DNA from: Aurelia coerulea
Taxonomy: Eukaryota > Cnidaria > Scyphozoa > Semaeostomeae > Ulmaridae
Direction: 5' to 3'
NCBI GenBank assembly: GCA_039566865.1
Contig: CM076945.1
Location: 191,001 to 255,000, forward strand
DNA: 64,000 nucleotides
Shown here: piece after piece, positions 20,401 through 35,400 of the stretch
Position numbering within the stretch: position 1 is the first letter of the stretch
How the letters are laid out: every line of letters starts with the position of its first letter
Notes under the pieces: generated by a model
What the model saw: the letters and a program-made list of their open reading frames with translations, nothing else
Databases searched by the model: none
Told to the model about the DNA's origin: nothing
Translations under genes and position numbers: made by a program

Positions 20401-23400
20401 AAATCACCACGAATAAGTTCTCTCCTTATCCATTCAAGTCGATTCTTTAGAAAAATTGATCGATGTTTTTGATCGTTTTCAGTGTTTTCGAAAACTAAAA
20501 TTTTAAGAAACTTGCTTCTAACTCTAAAAACTGAACATGAAAAAAATTGCAAAAAATCCCAATATTTAATTCAGGCTTTCTGCTAAAGATTAAGTCATAA
20601 ATCTTAAAAATCGGTCCAGTGTACGCTTTATTATGGCCTGTCAAACGTGCATAGCTTATTTTGGCGCACCCGGTAGACGAATTAAACAGTAAATTGTAAA
20701 TTCTCAGTCATGGCCCCCTGAAAAGCAGCCTGATCTGGCCGGATTACTGTGTCTAAAGAATATAAAATGAATAAAAGGAATGAAAGAGAAAAGAGTAAAA
20801 CATTTTCCCTTACAATTCAAAGCTTCAACTTAAGCCAGCGCAAGTCATATATTTCATAAAACCTGACAAGAAATTTCCTGCACTATCCCAAAAATGATAA
20901 TAGCAGATAATACGAATAGGGCAGCTAACCGTTTTGTGTTCTTTGAAGATTGTGATTCCCTCTCTTCCAATACTGATGGCTACATTCATGTCACGTGATT
21001 TCCATGGATGATGGTCACGTGACTGTTGCTCCACTTGCCCCTTGAAAAATGCTGACCTGAAATGGTGTAAACATATGTTTTATCATCTTTACTATTTATT
21101 AAGTTAGTTACCGAAGGATGTACATTGACGGCTCATCAAAAAAGACAAAACAAGGCCAAAATGCATTGAGAACCTACAGGCTGAAATCACCAAATTAAAC
21201 CCTTCTTTTGTAAGAACCAATTCATTTGATTCATTGTACAAGAAACCGGGCTGACTTCCAAAATTGTAGGTTCTTATACGCAGGTTCTTATACGCAGGTG
21301 TTTATAAACAGGAATTTACCGTATGCTTCCCTTGAGAGCTTGAAGAGTTGCAGGACTACTCAAACTTCTAAGTGCTGTTCGTCTGTTTGTTAAATTCAGT
21401 AAAAGGTCCTAATTTTCAATCTTATTTTGACAAATAGACTACTTTTCAGCAGAACCTTGAAAATCAGTCGTTTTGCTCTTTGCCTTCCAATAAACTGAAA
21501 TTGGCGTACGCGAAAGGATACATGGTTTTCCAAAATACTAGATGGCTTTCCATTAGCCTACGAGTAGACCCATTATCCTAAAGAATAAAGGGTCTACGAA
21601 ATAAAGAGATAAAGCTCGCTACGTCTGCCCAATTAATTCTGTTAATGCTCTATTCAAATAATGTGTGAAACCCATCTTAACAAAGGCTGCATAAATTAAG
21701 TTCTACCTAGAAATCTGGAACTGTAGTAGCAAGCTTTCGCTCATTAATTCGTAGACCCTTTCTCCAGTTAGATAATGGGTCTGTACGTAGGCTAGCTTTC
21801 CATCAGATGTGGAAGTCATGGTTTCATGGAATTCTTTAATTAACCTTTGCTAATAATGGTAAAAATAATAAAATCAACTCACCCATAAAACGGAAGCGTC
21901 CAGCAAAATTCCAAGAAAAGTCGATAAAATTTCTTTGGGTCATCAGCTCGCTCAGACGCTAGTGCATACTGGGTAATGAGATTCTGTTCTGTTGCATTTT
22001 TGTTAAATTTCTTTGAGATCCAATTTCTTTTTATTGCGCTTGGTGGCAAATAATTATCAAGATTCTTCCTGTGAAAAACAAATCAAAGTTAATTCGAATA
22101 ATAGGAGATGGCCATTGGCAAATCAAAGTTAAAATTTTTACTAGATTTACGCTATTTGATTCTAGTGAGCTCAACATTGTAAAAAGGGGCATTAGTTCGA
22201 ATTCGAAACTGTTTCTTTCACAAATTCTAGATGGTGAATTTTACAAATAGTCCTTTTGCTCACAGCAATCTTTGAAAATGTGAGCTAAGTACAAAAAAGC
22301 TCGTTGCAGGATAGAATATTGCTAATTATTCCCGGGGGGGGGGGGCACTTGTTACCTGATGTGTTACCATGCTCATAAAAAAAGCGCGAACAGGTGCCTT
22401 TCTTCAAAGTAGGTGCGGGCCCGCGCGGGCAAGTGCTTAGGGGGTGCCGATTCGACCATACTTTCAAAAAAGGGTGTAGGTTTTTGCATTTGATAAATTT
22501 AAACTAATTTGCAATGATATTTTAATCAAAATTTCTAAACTAGAATTTGTAAAGAGTCAAAGAACTTAGCAGACCAACACAAGATGATGGGGTAGGAATT
22601 TCGGGAGCAGTTTCTTCCTCTTCAAATCACTCCGGCAATATTAACAACTTTAATAACTAACTTGTCAGCAATTAGGGTACCTGAACTTGAGAAATTCAAT
22701 CTGATACGGGAAAGGGTATGTTCTCAAGAAAATTTTCAGCATCTAGGATATGTACTTTGCTAAAACAGGTCAGCATTTAGGGTACACATGTTAAACCTTT
22801 GTACGAGCATGCTACTATAGGAAAGAATAGGAATACTCCCCCCCCCCCCCGCCTGGGAAACTATTTCAAAATTAGTTATTCTACTGTATTGCTGTTACAC
22901 TGTATTGTTGCAGGGTTTCTGCGCGCAAGTTTATTTATCGTTATTAACTGGTCTTACATGGAGCAAAGCAGTTTCTAAGTCTTCATGTGGTACGGAACGT
23001 GAAACAGTTGCTAAATATTTTCATCCGACACTGATCACCGCAAATCGTTAGACAAATCCAGACATAAACACACAGCACTATTAATTCGAAATCGGTCATT
23101 CGATACCTTATTAAGGTTTTCAGTTGGTCAAAGGGTTTGTAAAGAGTTACACGGTTGCATTTGCATAGAGCAAAACAATTTAAAAAATATCCCATTAAAA
23201 ATCGAAATTACACACGCTCCGGAAAATCAATAGCCAAGGAAACAATTTTATGTCTGAGAGCTTTCTTTGCTCTGTTTATGGACTTGCTACAAGTCTCTCT
23301 CTTGTCAGCACAAAACGCAAAAGGTAGACGCAGAGCAGATTCACATTGTACATCTTACGACTCGTGCAGAGAAGAGAGAGACTTGTAGCAAGTCCACTCT

Positions 23401-26400
23401 GTTTATAGACAAGCCTATTTACGATTTGCACTATACCATTATAAAAAACTTTTAAGTAGAAATAACCTCTACGAGACCTATTCCATAGATTCATTGAAAT
23501 GGATCATTGAATAACGTGACTCAATAAAGTCAGCTGGCAAGTCTACGTACATGGGTGACCACCACTCTTTTAATCTTATTTAGTGGAGCCCTGATCAATT
23601 AAATACCATGGCCACTAAGATTGATGAGTAACATTTACTTGAAAGCAACAAAATATCGTAACATGAGAGGCAGAGTAAATATATCATGTTATAGTACAGC
23701 TTACTTGAAATACCCCAGTGTATGTTCGTCTTTGTTAAATTTCCCGTGTTCTAATCGAGCAAGAAATCCACCCAACACTTCAGCATCTCCATTTGCTATG
23801 CGATAACGTCCTTTTAGAATATTCAATTTTGCCTAAAAACACAAGAAAATCCAGTTTGAACGTTTCCCTCGACAAATCATTTGCAAAAAGATAATTTACA
23901 TTGTAATTCATACAAAGAAGTAGCATTTACGTGTTACAAAAATAAAAAACAGCTTTAATATCGCTAAGTTTCTGATGAGGAAAGTCAGTGGAAACAGGAA
24001 TTTCTATTGCAAAACTAAAAGCAAACGGAAAGCAGTTTTCCCACCTCAAAAGCTAATGAAAACTATCACTTCCTTCTTTGAGTTTGAAAAAGGGACTTAG
24101 TGGCAATTTTGATGGGTTTTTGCCAAGATCTTTAAATAGAATCTGCTGCAAGGCGGCTCAGGAAGAGTGGCTTTCTTTCTTAGACACTGGGTTGTGTAGT
24201 TCTTCGTGTCAAATGTAATACAAATTTTTCTATTTTTGCAAGTCGCAGTCGTGGTTAGAAGAAGATAAAATTATGTCCTTTCCAATCATTATAGAGTATT
24301 GTTATGTTGTAGTCTTAAGTTGTTCTTAATTGTGAAGAATATGACCAAGAAGACACTTCTTTGCATAAAGTAACGTACTTCAATTTATCATGAACTCATC
24401 ACACTTACAAAATTGACGAGAAACTATGCGAAAGAGGAGAAATTTCAGAGCGATATCTCGGTATTTTGAGGCAAGTTTTGAAGCTGGACCTACAAGAGCT
24501 ACTCTGGACGCTTTCTATGCAAAAAGAAAGAGCAGAAAATTTATCAATAAGTTAATAAGTCAAAGACAAACCTCTTCGAAAAGCCTTTTAATAACTCGTT
24601 CATCTGTAACCTGAAAGATATAAGTTTCCAATCAACATGACTACATAGTATTGCATAAAAAACCGCAAATTTTTCATCGTACATCGGTTATGATAAGAGA
24701 TTTGGAGTCATCCTTTGCAGAATTATTGCCTGGTGCCTTGAAGCATGTCGCAATCATATCATAACGTATAGTGGATAGACATAGTTATTGCTCCCCGTGG
24801 TCTTGTCCTTGTAGTAGAGTAGAGTAGCTTATAAGTATAGTAATTAAGTAAATATGTATTGTAAATTTTTAGCAGAATGTATAAAAAAATACCGGGTGTC
24901 CCAAAAAAAGTACTCCTGTTTAAAAAATCACCAAAAATAGATCATCAAACCTTTCTTAAAATTTTCTTTTTGAATTGCTTTGTCAAAGACCCAAAAATAT
25001 TCACAGATGACAAAATGTCTGCTTTTGGTGTAGCAAGGTAGAAAAATTACTCGTTGAAAAACCATATTTTGAGCTTTAGTTTTTAAGCAAAATACTCGAT
25101 CTTGCCTAAGTGTCACATTTTTCAGATTTTTTATCATCATTGCAGTTTCCAGTGATAGTGTGCATTTATTTCTGTCATTTATGACCAAACTAAAAGTTTT
25201 ACATGCACAAAGAAATTGATCAGGCAATCATCAGTGCTTTTTTCCAGTATGATTCAAAACCAGGTAGCCCTAAAAAGAGCTAAATTTGCTATTTTTTAAA
25301 ACTAATTACAAGGTCAGCGACGTCTTAGAAAATAATTTCGTCCTTGATCTACTTGACAAAAAAGAAAATTGAAGATCGGCCATGTTTTCAAATTTTGATG
25401 AATTTTCACAGGGGAGTACTTTTTTTGGGACACCCGGTATCATAACGGCTTTGAGTTTCATTCTAATGTCTTCATGAGGGTAAGCTGACCTTTAATAAGG
25501 TGAGTTACATTATAAAGGCATAAAAATTTGTGAACAGATTTGAGTTTGATTCTAATGTCTTCATGAGGGTAAGTTGACCTTTAATAAGGTGAGTTACATT
25601 ATAAAGGCATAAAAATTTGTGAACAGATTTGAGTTTCATTCTAATGTCTTCATGAGGGTAAGCTGACCTTTAATAAGGTGAGTTACATTATAAAGGCATA
25701 AAAATTTGTGAACAGATTTGAGTTTCATTCTAATGTCTTCATGAGGGTAAGCTGACCTTTAATAAGGTGAGTTACATTATAAAGGCATAAAAATTTGTGA
25801 ACAGATTTGAGTTTCATTCTAATGTCTTCATGAGGGTAAGCTGACCTTTAATAAGGTGAGTTACATTATAACGGCATATAAATTTGTGAACAGATTTGAG
25901 TTTGATTCTAATGTCTTCATGAGGGTAAGCTGACCTTTAATAAGGTGAGTTACATTATAAAGGCATAAAAATTTGTGAACAGATTTGAGTTTGATTCTAA
26001 TGTCTTCGTGAGGGTAAGCTGACCTTTAATAAGGTGAGTTACATTATAAAGGCATAAAAATTTGTGAACAGATTTGAGTTTGATTCTAATGTCTTCATGA
26101 GGGTAAGCTGACCTTTAATAAGGTGAGTTACATTATAAAGGCATAAAAATTTGTGAACAGATTTGAGTTTGATTCTAATGTCTTCATGAGGGTAAGCTGA
26201 CCTTTAATAAGGTGAGTTACATTATAAAGGCATAAAAATTTGTGAACAGATTTGAGTTTGATTCTAATGTCTTCATGAGGGTAAGCTGACCTTTAATAAG
26301 GTGAGTTACATTATAAAGGCATAAAAATTTGTGAACAGATTTGAGTTTCATTCTAATGTCTTCGTGAGGGTAAGCTGACCTTTAATAAGGTGAGTTACAT

Positions 26401-29400
26401 TATAAAGGCATAAAAATTTGTGAACAGATTTGAGTTTCATTCTAATGTCTTCATGAGGGTAAGTTGACCTTTAATAAGGTGAGTTACATTATAAAGGCAT
26501 AAAAATTTGTGAACAGATTTGAGTTTCATTCTAATGTCTTCATGAGGGTAAGCTGACCTTTAATAAGGTGAGTTACATTATAAAGGCATATAAATTTGTG
26601 AACAGATTTGAGTTTCATTCTAATGTCTTCATGAGGGTAAGCTGACCTTTAATAAGGTGAGTTACATTATAAAGGCATAAAAATTTGTGAACAGATTTGA
26701 GTTTGATTCTAATGTCTTCATGAGGGTAAGCTGACCTTTAATAAGGTGAGTTACATTATAAAGGCATAAAAATTTGTGAACAGATTTGAGTTTGATTCTA
26801 ATGTCTTCATGAGGGTAAGCTGACCTTTAATAAGGTGAGTTACATTATAAAGGCATAAAAATTTGTGAACAGATTTGAGTTTGATTCTAATGTCTTCATG
26901 AGGGTAAGCTGACCTTTAATAAGGTGAGTTACATTATAACGGCATATAAATTTGTGAACAGATTTGAGTTTGATTCTAATGTCTTCATGAGGGTAAGCTG
27001 ACCTTTAATAAGGTGAGTTACATTATAAAGGCATAAAAATTTGTGAACAGATTTGAGTTTGATTCTAATGTCTTCATGAGGGTAAGCTGACCTTTAATAA
27101 GGTGAGTTACATTATAACGGCATAAAAATTTGTGAACAGATTTGAGTTTGATTCTAATGTCTTCATGAGGGTAAGCTGACCTTTAATAAGGTGAGTTACA
27201 TTATAAAGGCATATAAATTTGTGAACAGATTTGAGTTTGATTCTAATGTCTTCATGAGGGTAAGCTGACCTTTAATAAGGTGAGTTACATTATAAAGGCA
27301 TAAAAATTTGTGAACAGATTTGAGTTTGATTCTAATGTCTTCATGAGGGTAAGCTGACCTTTAATAAGGTGAGTTACATTATAACGGCATAAAAATTTGT
27401 GAACAGATTTGAGTTTGATTCTAATGTCTTCATGAGGGTAAGCTGACCTTTAATAAGGTGAGTTACATTATAAAGGCATAAAAATTTGTGAACAGATTTG
27501 AGTTTGATTCTAATGTCTTCATGAGGGTAAGCTGACCTTTAATAAGGTGAGTTACATTATAAAGGCATAAAAATTTGTGAACAGATTTGAGTTTGATTCT
27601 AATGTCTTCATGAGGGTAAGCTGACCTTTAATAAGGTGAGTTACATTATAAAGGCATAAAAATTTGTGAACAGATTTGAGTTTCATTCTAATGTCTTCAT
27701 GAGGGTAAGTTGACCTTTAATAAGGTGAGTTACATTATAAAGGCATAAAAATTTGTGAACAGATTTGAGTTTCATTCTAATGTCTTCATGAGGGTAAGCT
27801 GACCTTTAATAAGGTGAGTTACATTATAACGGCATATAAATTTGTGAACAGATTTGAGTTTGATTCTAATGTCTTCATGAGGGTAAGCTGACCTTTAATA
27901 AGGTGAGTTACATTATAAAGGCATAAAAATTTGTGAACAGATTTGAGTTTGATTCTAATGTCTTCATGAGGGTAAGCTGACCTTTAATAAGGTGAGTTAC
28001 ATTATAAAGGCATAAAAATTTGTGAACAGATTTGAGTTTGATTCTAATGTCTTCATGAGGGTAAGCTGACCTTTAATAAGGTGAGTTACATTATAAAGGC
28101 ATAAAAATTTGTGAACAGATTTGAGTTTGATTCTAATGTCTTCATGAGGGTAAGCTGACCTTTAATAAGGTGAGTTACATTATAAAGGCATAAAAATTTG
28201 TGAACAGATTTGAGTTTGATTCTAATGTCTTCATGAGGGTAAGCTGACCTTTAATAAGGTGAGTTACATTATAAAGGCATAAAAATTTGTGAACAGATTT
28301 GAGTTTGATTCTAATGTCTTCATGAGGGTAAGCTGACCTTTAATAAGGTGAGTTACATTATAAAGGCATAAAAATTTGTGAACAGATTTGAGTTTGATTC
28401 TAATGTCTTCATGAGGGTAAGCTGACCTTTAATAAGGTGAGTTACATTATAAAGGCATAAAAATTTGTGAACAGATTTGAGTTTGATTCTAATGTCTTCA
28501 TGAGGGTAAGCTGACCTTTAATAAGGTGAGTTACATTATAAAGGCATAAAAATTTGTGAACAGATTTGAGTTTGATTCTAATGTCTTCATGAGGGTAAGC
28601 TGACCTTTAATAAGGTGAGTTACATTATAAAGGCATAAAAATTTGTGAACAGATTTGAGTTTGATTCTAATGTCTTCATGAGGGTAAGCTGACCTTTAAT
28701 AAGGTGAGTTACATTATAAAGGCATAAAAATTTGTGAACAGATTTGAGTTTGATTCTAATGTCTTCATGAGGGTAAGCTGACCTTTAATAAGGTGAGTTA
28801 CATTATAAAGGCATAAAAATTTGTGAACAGATTTGAGTTTGATTCTAATGTCTTCATGAGGGTAAGCTGACCTTTAATAAGGTGAGTTACATTATAACGG
28901 CATAAAAATTTGTGAACAGATTTGAGTTTGATTCTAATGTCTTCATGAGGGTAAGCTGACCTTTAATAAGGTGAGTTACATTATAAAGGCATAAAAATTT
29001 GTGAACAGATTTGAGTTTCATTCTAATGTCTTCATGAGGGTAAGCTGACCTTTAATAAGGTGAGTTACATTATAAAGGCATAAAAATTTGTGAACAGATT
29101 TGAGTTTGATTCTAATGTCTTCATGAGGGTAAGCTGACCTTTAATAAGGTGAGTTACATTATAAAGGCATAAAAATTTGTGAACAGATTTGAGTTTGATT
29201 CTAATGTCTTCATGAGGGTAAGCTGACCTTTAATAAGGTGAGTTACATTATAAAGGCATAAAAATTTGTGAACAGATTTGAGTTTGATTCTAATGTCTTC
29301 ATGAGGGTAAGCTGACCTTTAATAAGGTGAGTTACATTATAACGGCATAAAAATTTGTGAACAGATTTGAGTTTGATTCTAATGTCTTCATGAGGGTAAG

Positions 29401-32400
29401 CTGACCTTTAATAAGGTGAGTTACATTATAAAGGCATAAAAATTTGTGAACAGATTTGAGTTTGATTCTAATGTCTTCATGAGGGTAAGCTGACCTTTAA
29501 TAAGGTGAGTTACATTATAAAGGCATAAAAATTTGTGAACAGATTTGAGTTTGATTCTAATGTCTTCATGAGGGTAAGCTGACCTTTAATAAGGTGAGTT
29601 ACATTATAAAGGCATAAAAATTTGTGAACAGATTTGAGTTTGATTCTAATGTCTTCATGAGGGTAAGCTGACCTTTAATAAGGTGAGTTACATTATAAAG
29701 GCATAAAAATTTGTGAACAGATTTGAGTTTGATTCTAATGTCTTCATGAGGGTAAGCTGACCTTTAATAAGGTGAGTTACATTATAAAGGCATAAAAATT
29801 TGTGAACAGATTTGAGTTTGATTCTAATGTCTTCATGAGGGTAAGCTGACCTTTAATAAGGTGAGTTACATTATAAAGGCATAAAAATTTGTGAACAGAT
29901 TTGAGTTTGATTCTAATGTCTTCATGAGGGTAAGCTGACCTTTAATAAGGTGAGTTACATTATAAAGGCATAAAAATTTGTGAACAGATTTGAGTTTGAT
30001 TCTAATGTCTTCATGAGGGTAAGCTGACCTTTAATAAGGTGAGTTACATTATAAAGGCATAAAAATTTGTGAACAGATTTGAGTTTGATTCTAATGTCTT
30101 CATGAGGGTAAGCTGACCTTTAATAAGGTGAGTTACATTATAAAGGCATAAAAATTTGTGAACAGATTTGAGTTTGATTCTAATGTCTTCATGAGGGTAA
30201 GCTGACCTTTAATAAGGTGAGTTACATTATAACGGCATAAAAATTTGTGAACAGATTTGAGTTTGATTCTAATGTCTTCATGAGGGTAAGCTGACCTTTA
30301 ATAAGGTGAGTTACATTATAAAGGCATAAAAATTTGTGAACAGATTTGAGTTTCATTCTAATGTCTTCATGAGGGTAAGCTGACCTTTAATAAGGTGAGT
30401 TACATTATAACGGCATATAAATTTGTGAACAGATTTGAGTTTGATTCTAATGTCTTCATGAGGGTAAGCTGACCTTTAATAAGGTGAGTTACATTATAAA
30501 GGCATAAAAATTTGTGAACAGATTTGAGTTTGATTCTAATGTCTTCATGAGGGTAAGCTGACCTTTAATAAGGTGAGTTACATTATAAAGGCATAAAAAT
30601 TTGTGAACAGATTTGAGTTTGATTCTAATGTCTTCATGAGGGTAAGCTGACCTTTAATAAGGTGAGTTACATTATAAAGGCATAAAAATTTGTGAACAGA
30701 TTTGAGTTTGATTCTAATGTCTTCATGAGGGTAAGCTGACCTTTAATAAGGTGAGTTACATTATAAAGGCATAAAAATTTGTGAACAGATTTGAGTTTGA
30801 TTCTAATGTCTTCATGAGGGTAAGCTGACCTTTAATAAGGTGAGTTACATTATAAAGGCATAAAAATTTGTGAACAGATTTGAGTTTGATTCTAATGTCT
30901 TCATGAGGGTAAGCTGACCTTTAATAAGGTGAGTTACATTATAACGGCATAAAAATTTGTGAACAGATTTGAGTTTGATTCTAATGTCTTCATGAGGGTA
31001 AGCTGACCTTTAATAAGGTGAGTTACATTATAAAGGCATAAAAATTTGTGAACAGATTTGAGTTTCATTCTAATGTCTTCATGAGGGTAAGCTGACCTTT
31101 AATAAGGTGAGTTACATTATAAAGGCATAAAAATTTGTGAACAGATTTGAGTTTGATTCTAATGTCTTCATGAGGGTAAGCTGACCTTTAATAAGGTGAG
31201 TTACATTATAACGGCATATAAATTTGTGAACAGATTTGAGTTTGATTCTAATGTCTTCATGAGGGTAAGCTGACCTTTAATAAGGTGAGTTACATTATAA
31301 AGGCATAAAAATTTGTGAACCGATTTGAGTTTGATTCTAATGTCTTCATGAGGGTAAGCTGACCTTTAATAAGGTGAGTTACATTATAACGGCATATAAA
31401 TTTGTGAACAGATTTGAGTTTGATTCTAATGTCTTCATGAGGGTAAGCTGACCTTTAATAAGGTGAGTTACATTATAAAGGCATAAAAATTTGTGAACAG
31501 ATTTGAGTTTCATTCTAATGTCTTCGTGAGGGTAAGTTGACCTTTAATAAGGTGAGTTACATTATAAAGGCATATAAATTTGTGAACAGATTTGAGTTTC
31601 ATTCTAATGTCTTCATGAGGGTAAGTTGACCTTTAATAAGGTGAGTTACATTATAAAGGCATAAAAATTTGTGAACAGATTTGAGTTTGATTCTAATGTC
31701 TTCATGAGGGTAAGCTGACCTTTAATAAGGTGAGTTACATTATAACGGCATAAAAATTTGTGAACAGATTTGAGTTTCATTCTAATGTCTTCATGAGGGT
31801 AAGCTGACCTTTAATAAGGTGAGTTACATTATAAAGGCATAAAAATTTGTGAACAGATTTGAGTTTGATTCTAATGTCTTCATGAGGGTAAGCTGACCTT
31901 TAATAAGGTGAGTTACATTATAACGGCATAAAAATTTGTGAACAGATTTGAGTTTCATTCTAATGTCTTCATGAGGGTAAGCTGACCTTTAATAAGGTGA
32001 GTTACATTATAAAGGCATAAAAATTTGTGAACCGATTTGAGTTTGATTCTAATGTCTTCATGAGGGTAAGCTGACCTTTAATAAGGTGAGTTACATTATA
32101 ACGGCATATAAATTTGTGAACAGATTTGAGTTTGATTCTAATGTCTTCATGAGGGTAAGCTGACCTTTAATAAGGTGAGTTACATTATAAAGGCATAAAA
32201 ATTTGTGAACAGATTTGAGTTTCATTCTAATGTCTTCGTGAGGGTAAGTTGACCTTTAATAAGGTGAGTTACATTATAAAGGCATATAAATTTGTGAACA
32301 GATTTGAGTTTCATTCTAATGTCTTCATGAGGGTAAGTTGACCTTTAATAAGGTGAGTTACATTATAAAGGCATAAAAATTTGTGAACAGATTTGAGTTT

Positions 32401-35400
32401 GATTCTAATGTCTTCATGAGGGTAAGCTGACCTTTAATAAGGTGAGTTACATTATAACGGCATAAAAATTTGTGAACAGATTTGAGTTTCATTCTAATGT
32501 CTTCATGAGGGTAAGCTGACCTTTAATAAGGTGAGTTACATTATAAAGGCATAAAAATTTGTGAACAGATTTGAGTTTGATTCTAATGTCTTCATGAGGG
32601 TAAGCTGACCTTTAATAAGGTGAGTTACATTATAAAGGCATAAAAATTTGTGAACAGATTTGAGTTTGATTCTAATGTCTTCATGAGGGTAAGCTGACCT
32701 TTAATAAGGTGAGTTACATTATAAAGGCATAAAAATTTGTGAACAGATTTGAGTTTGATTCTAATGTCTTCATGAGGGTAAGCTGACCTTTAATAAGGTG
32801 AGTTACATTATAAAGGCATACAAATTTGTGAACAGATTTGAGTTTGATTCTAATGTCTTCATGAGGGTAAGCTGACCTTTAATAAGGTGAGTTACATTAT
32901 AAAGGCATAAAAATTTGTGAACAGATTTGAGTTTGATTCTAATGTCTTCATGAGGGTAAGCTGACCTTTAATAAGGTGAGTTACATTATAACGGCATATA
33001 AATTTGTGAACAGATTTGAGTTTGATTCTAATGTCTTCATGAGGGTAAGCTGACCTTTAATAAGGTGAGTTACATTATAACGGCATAAAAATTTGTGAAC
33101 AGATTTGAGTTTGATTCTAATGTCTTCATGAGGGTAAGTTGACCTTTAATAAGGTGAGTTACATTATAAAGGCATAAAAATTTGTGAACAGATTTGAGTT
33201 TGATTCTAATGTCTTCATGAGGGTAAGCTGACCTTTAATAAGGTGAGTTACATTATAAAGGCATAAAAATTTGTGAACAGATTTGAGTTTGATTCTAATG
33301 TCTTCATGAGGGTAAGCTGACCTTTAATAAGGTGAGTTACATTATAAAGGCATAAAAATTTGTGAACAGATTTGAGTTTGATTCTAATGTCTTCATGAGG
33401 GTAAGTTGACCTTTAATAAGGTGAGTTACATTATAAAGGCATAAAAATTTGTGAACAGATTTGAGTTTCATTCTAATGTCTTCATGAGGGTAAGCTGACC
33501 TTTAATAAGGTGAGTTACATTATAAAGGCATATAAATTTGTGAACAGATTTGAGTTTCATTCTAATGTCTTCATGAGGGTAAGCTGACCTTTAATAAGGT
33601 GAGTTACATTATAAAGGCATATAAATTTGTGAACAGATTTGAGTTTCATTCTAATGTCTTCATGAGGGTAAGCTGACCTTTAATAAGGTGAGTTACATTA
33701 TAAAGGCATAAAAATTTGTGAACAGATTTGAGTTTCATTCTAATGTCTTCATGAGGGTAAGCTGACCTTTAATAAGGTGAGTTACATTATAAAGGCATAA
33801 AAATTTGTGAACAGATTTGAGTTTCATTCTAATGTCTTCATGAGGGTAAGCTGACCTTTAATAAGGTGAGTTACATTATAACGGCATAAAAATTTGTGAA
33901 CAGATTTGAGTTTGATTCTAATGTCTTCATGAGGGTAAGCTGACCTTTAATAAGGTGAGTTACATTATAACGGCATATAAATTTGTGAACAGATTTGAGT
34001 TTGATTCTAATGTCTTCATGAGGGTAAGCTGACCTTTAATAAGGTGAGTTACATTATAACGGCATAAAAATTTGTGAACAGATTTGAGTTTGATTCTAAT
34101 GTCTTCATGAGGGTAAGTTGACCTTTAATAAGGTGAGTTACATTATAAAGGCATAAAAATTTGTGAACAGATTTGAGTTTGATTCTAATGTCTTCATGAG
34201 GGTAAGCTGACCTTTAATAAGGTGAGTTACATTATAAAGGCATAAAAATTTGTGAACAGATTTGAGTTTGATTCTAATGTCTTCATGAGGGTAAGCTGAC
34301 CTTTAATAAGGTGAGTTACATTATAAAGGCATAAAAATTTGTGAACAGATTTGAGTTTGATTCTAATGTCTTCATGAGGGTAAGTTGACCTTTAATAAGG
34401 TGAGTTACATTATAAAGGCATAAAAATTTGTGAACAGATTTGAGTTTCATTCTAATGTCTTCATGAGGGTAAGCTGACCTTTAATAAGGTGAGTTACATT
34501 ATAAAGGCATATAAATTTGTGAACAGATTTGAGTTTCATTCTAATGTCTTCATGAGGGTAAGCTGACCTTTAATAAGGTGAGTTACATTATAAAGGCATA
34601 AAAATTTGTGAACAGATTTGAGTTTGATTCTAATGTCTTCATGAGGGTAAGTTGACCTTTAATAAGGTGAGTTACATTATAAAGGCATAAAAATTTGTGA
34701 ACAGATTTGAGTTTCATTCTAATGTCTTCATGAGGGTAAGCTGACCTTTAATAAGGTGAGTTACATTATAAAGGCATATAAATTTGTGAACAGATTTGAG
34801 TTTCATTCTAATGTCTTCATGAGGGTAAGCTGACCTTTAATAAGGTGAGTTACATTATAAAGGCATACAAATTTGTGAACAGATTTGAGTTTGATTCTAA
34901 TGTCTTCATGAGGGTAAGCTGACCTTTAATAAGGTGAGTTACATTATAACGGCATATAAATTTGTGAACAGATTTGAGTTTGATTCTAATGTCTTCATGA
35001 GGGTAAGCTGACCTTTAATAAGGTGAGTTACATTATAAAGGCATACAAATTTGTGAACAGATTTGAGTTTGATTCTAATGTCTTCATGAGGGTAAGCTGA
35101 CCTTTAATAAGGTGAGTTACATTATAACGGCATATAAATTTGTGAACAGATTTGAGTTTGATTCTAATGTCTTCATGAGGGTAAGCTGACCTTTAATAAG
35201 GTGAGTTACATTATAAAGGCATATAAATTTGTGAACAGATTTGAGTTTCATTCTAATGTCTTCATGAGGGTAAGCTGACCTTTAATAAGGTGAGTTACAT
35301 TATAAAGGCATAAAAATTTGTGAACAGATTTGAGTTTCATTCTAATGTCTTCATGAGGGTAAGCTGACCTTTAATAAGGTGAGTTACATTATAAAGGCAT

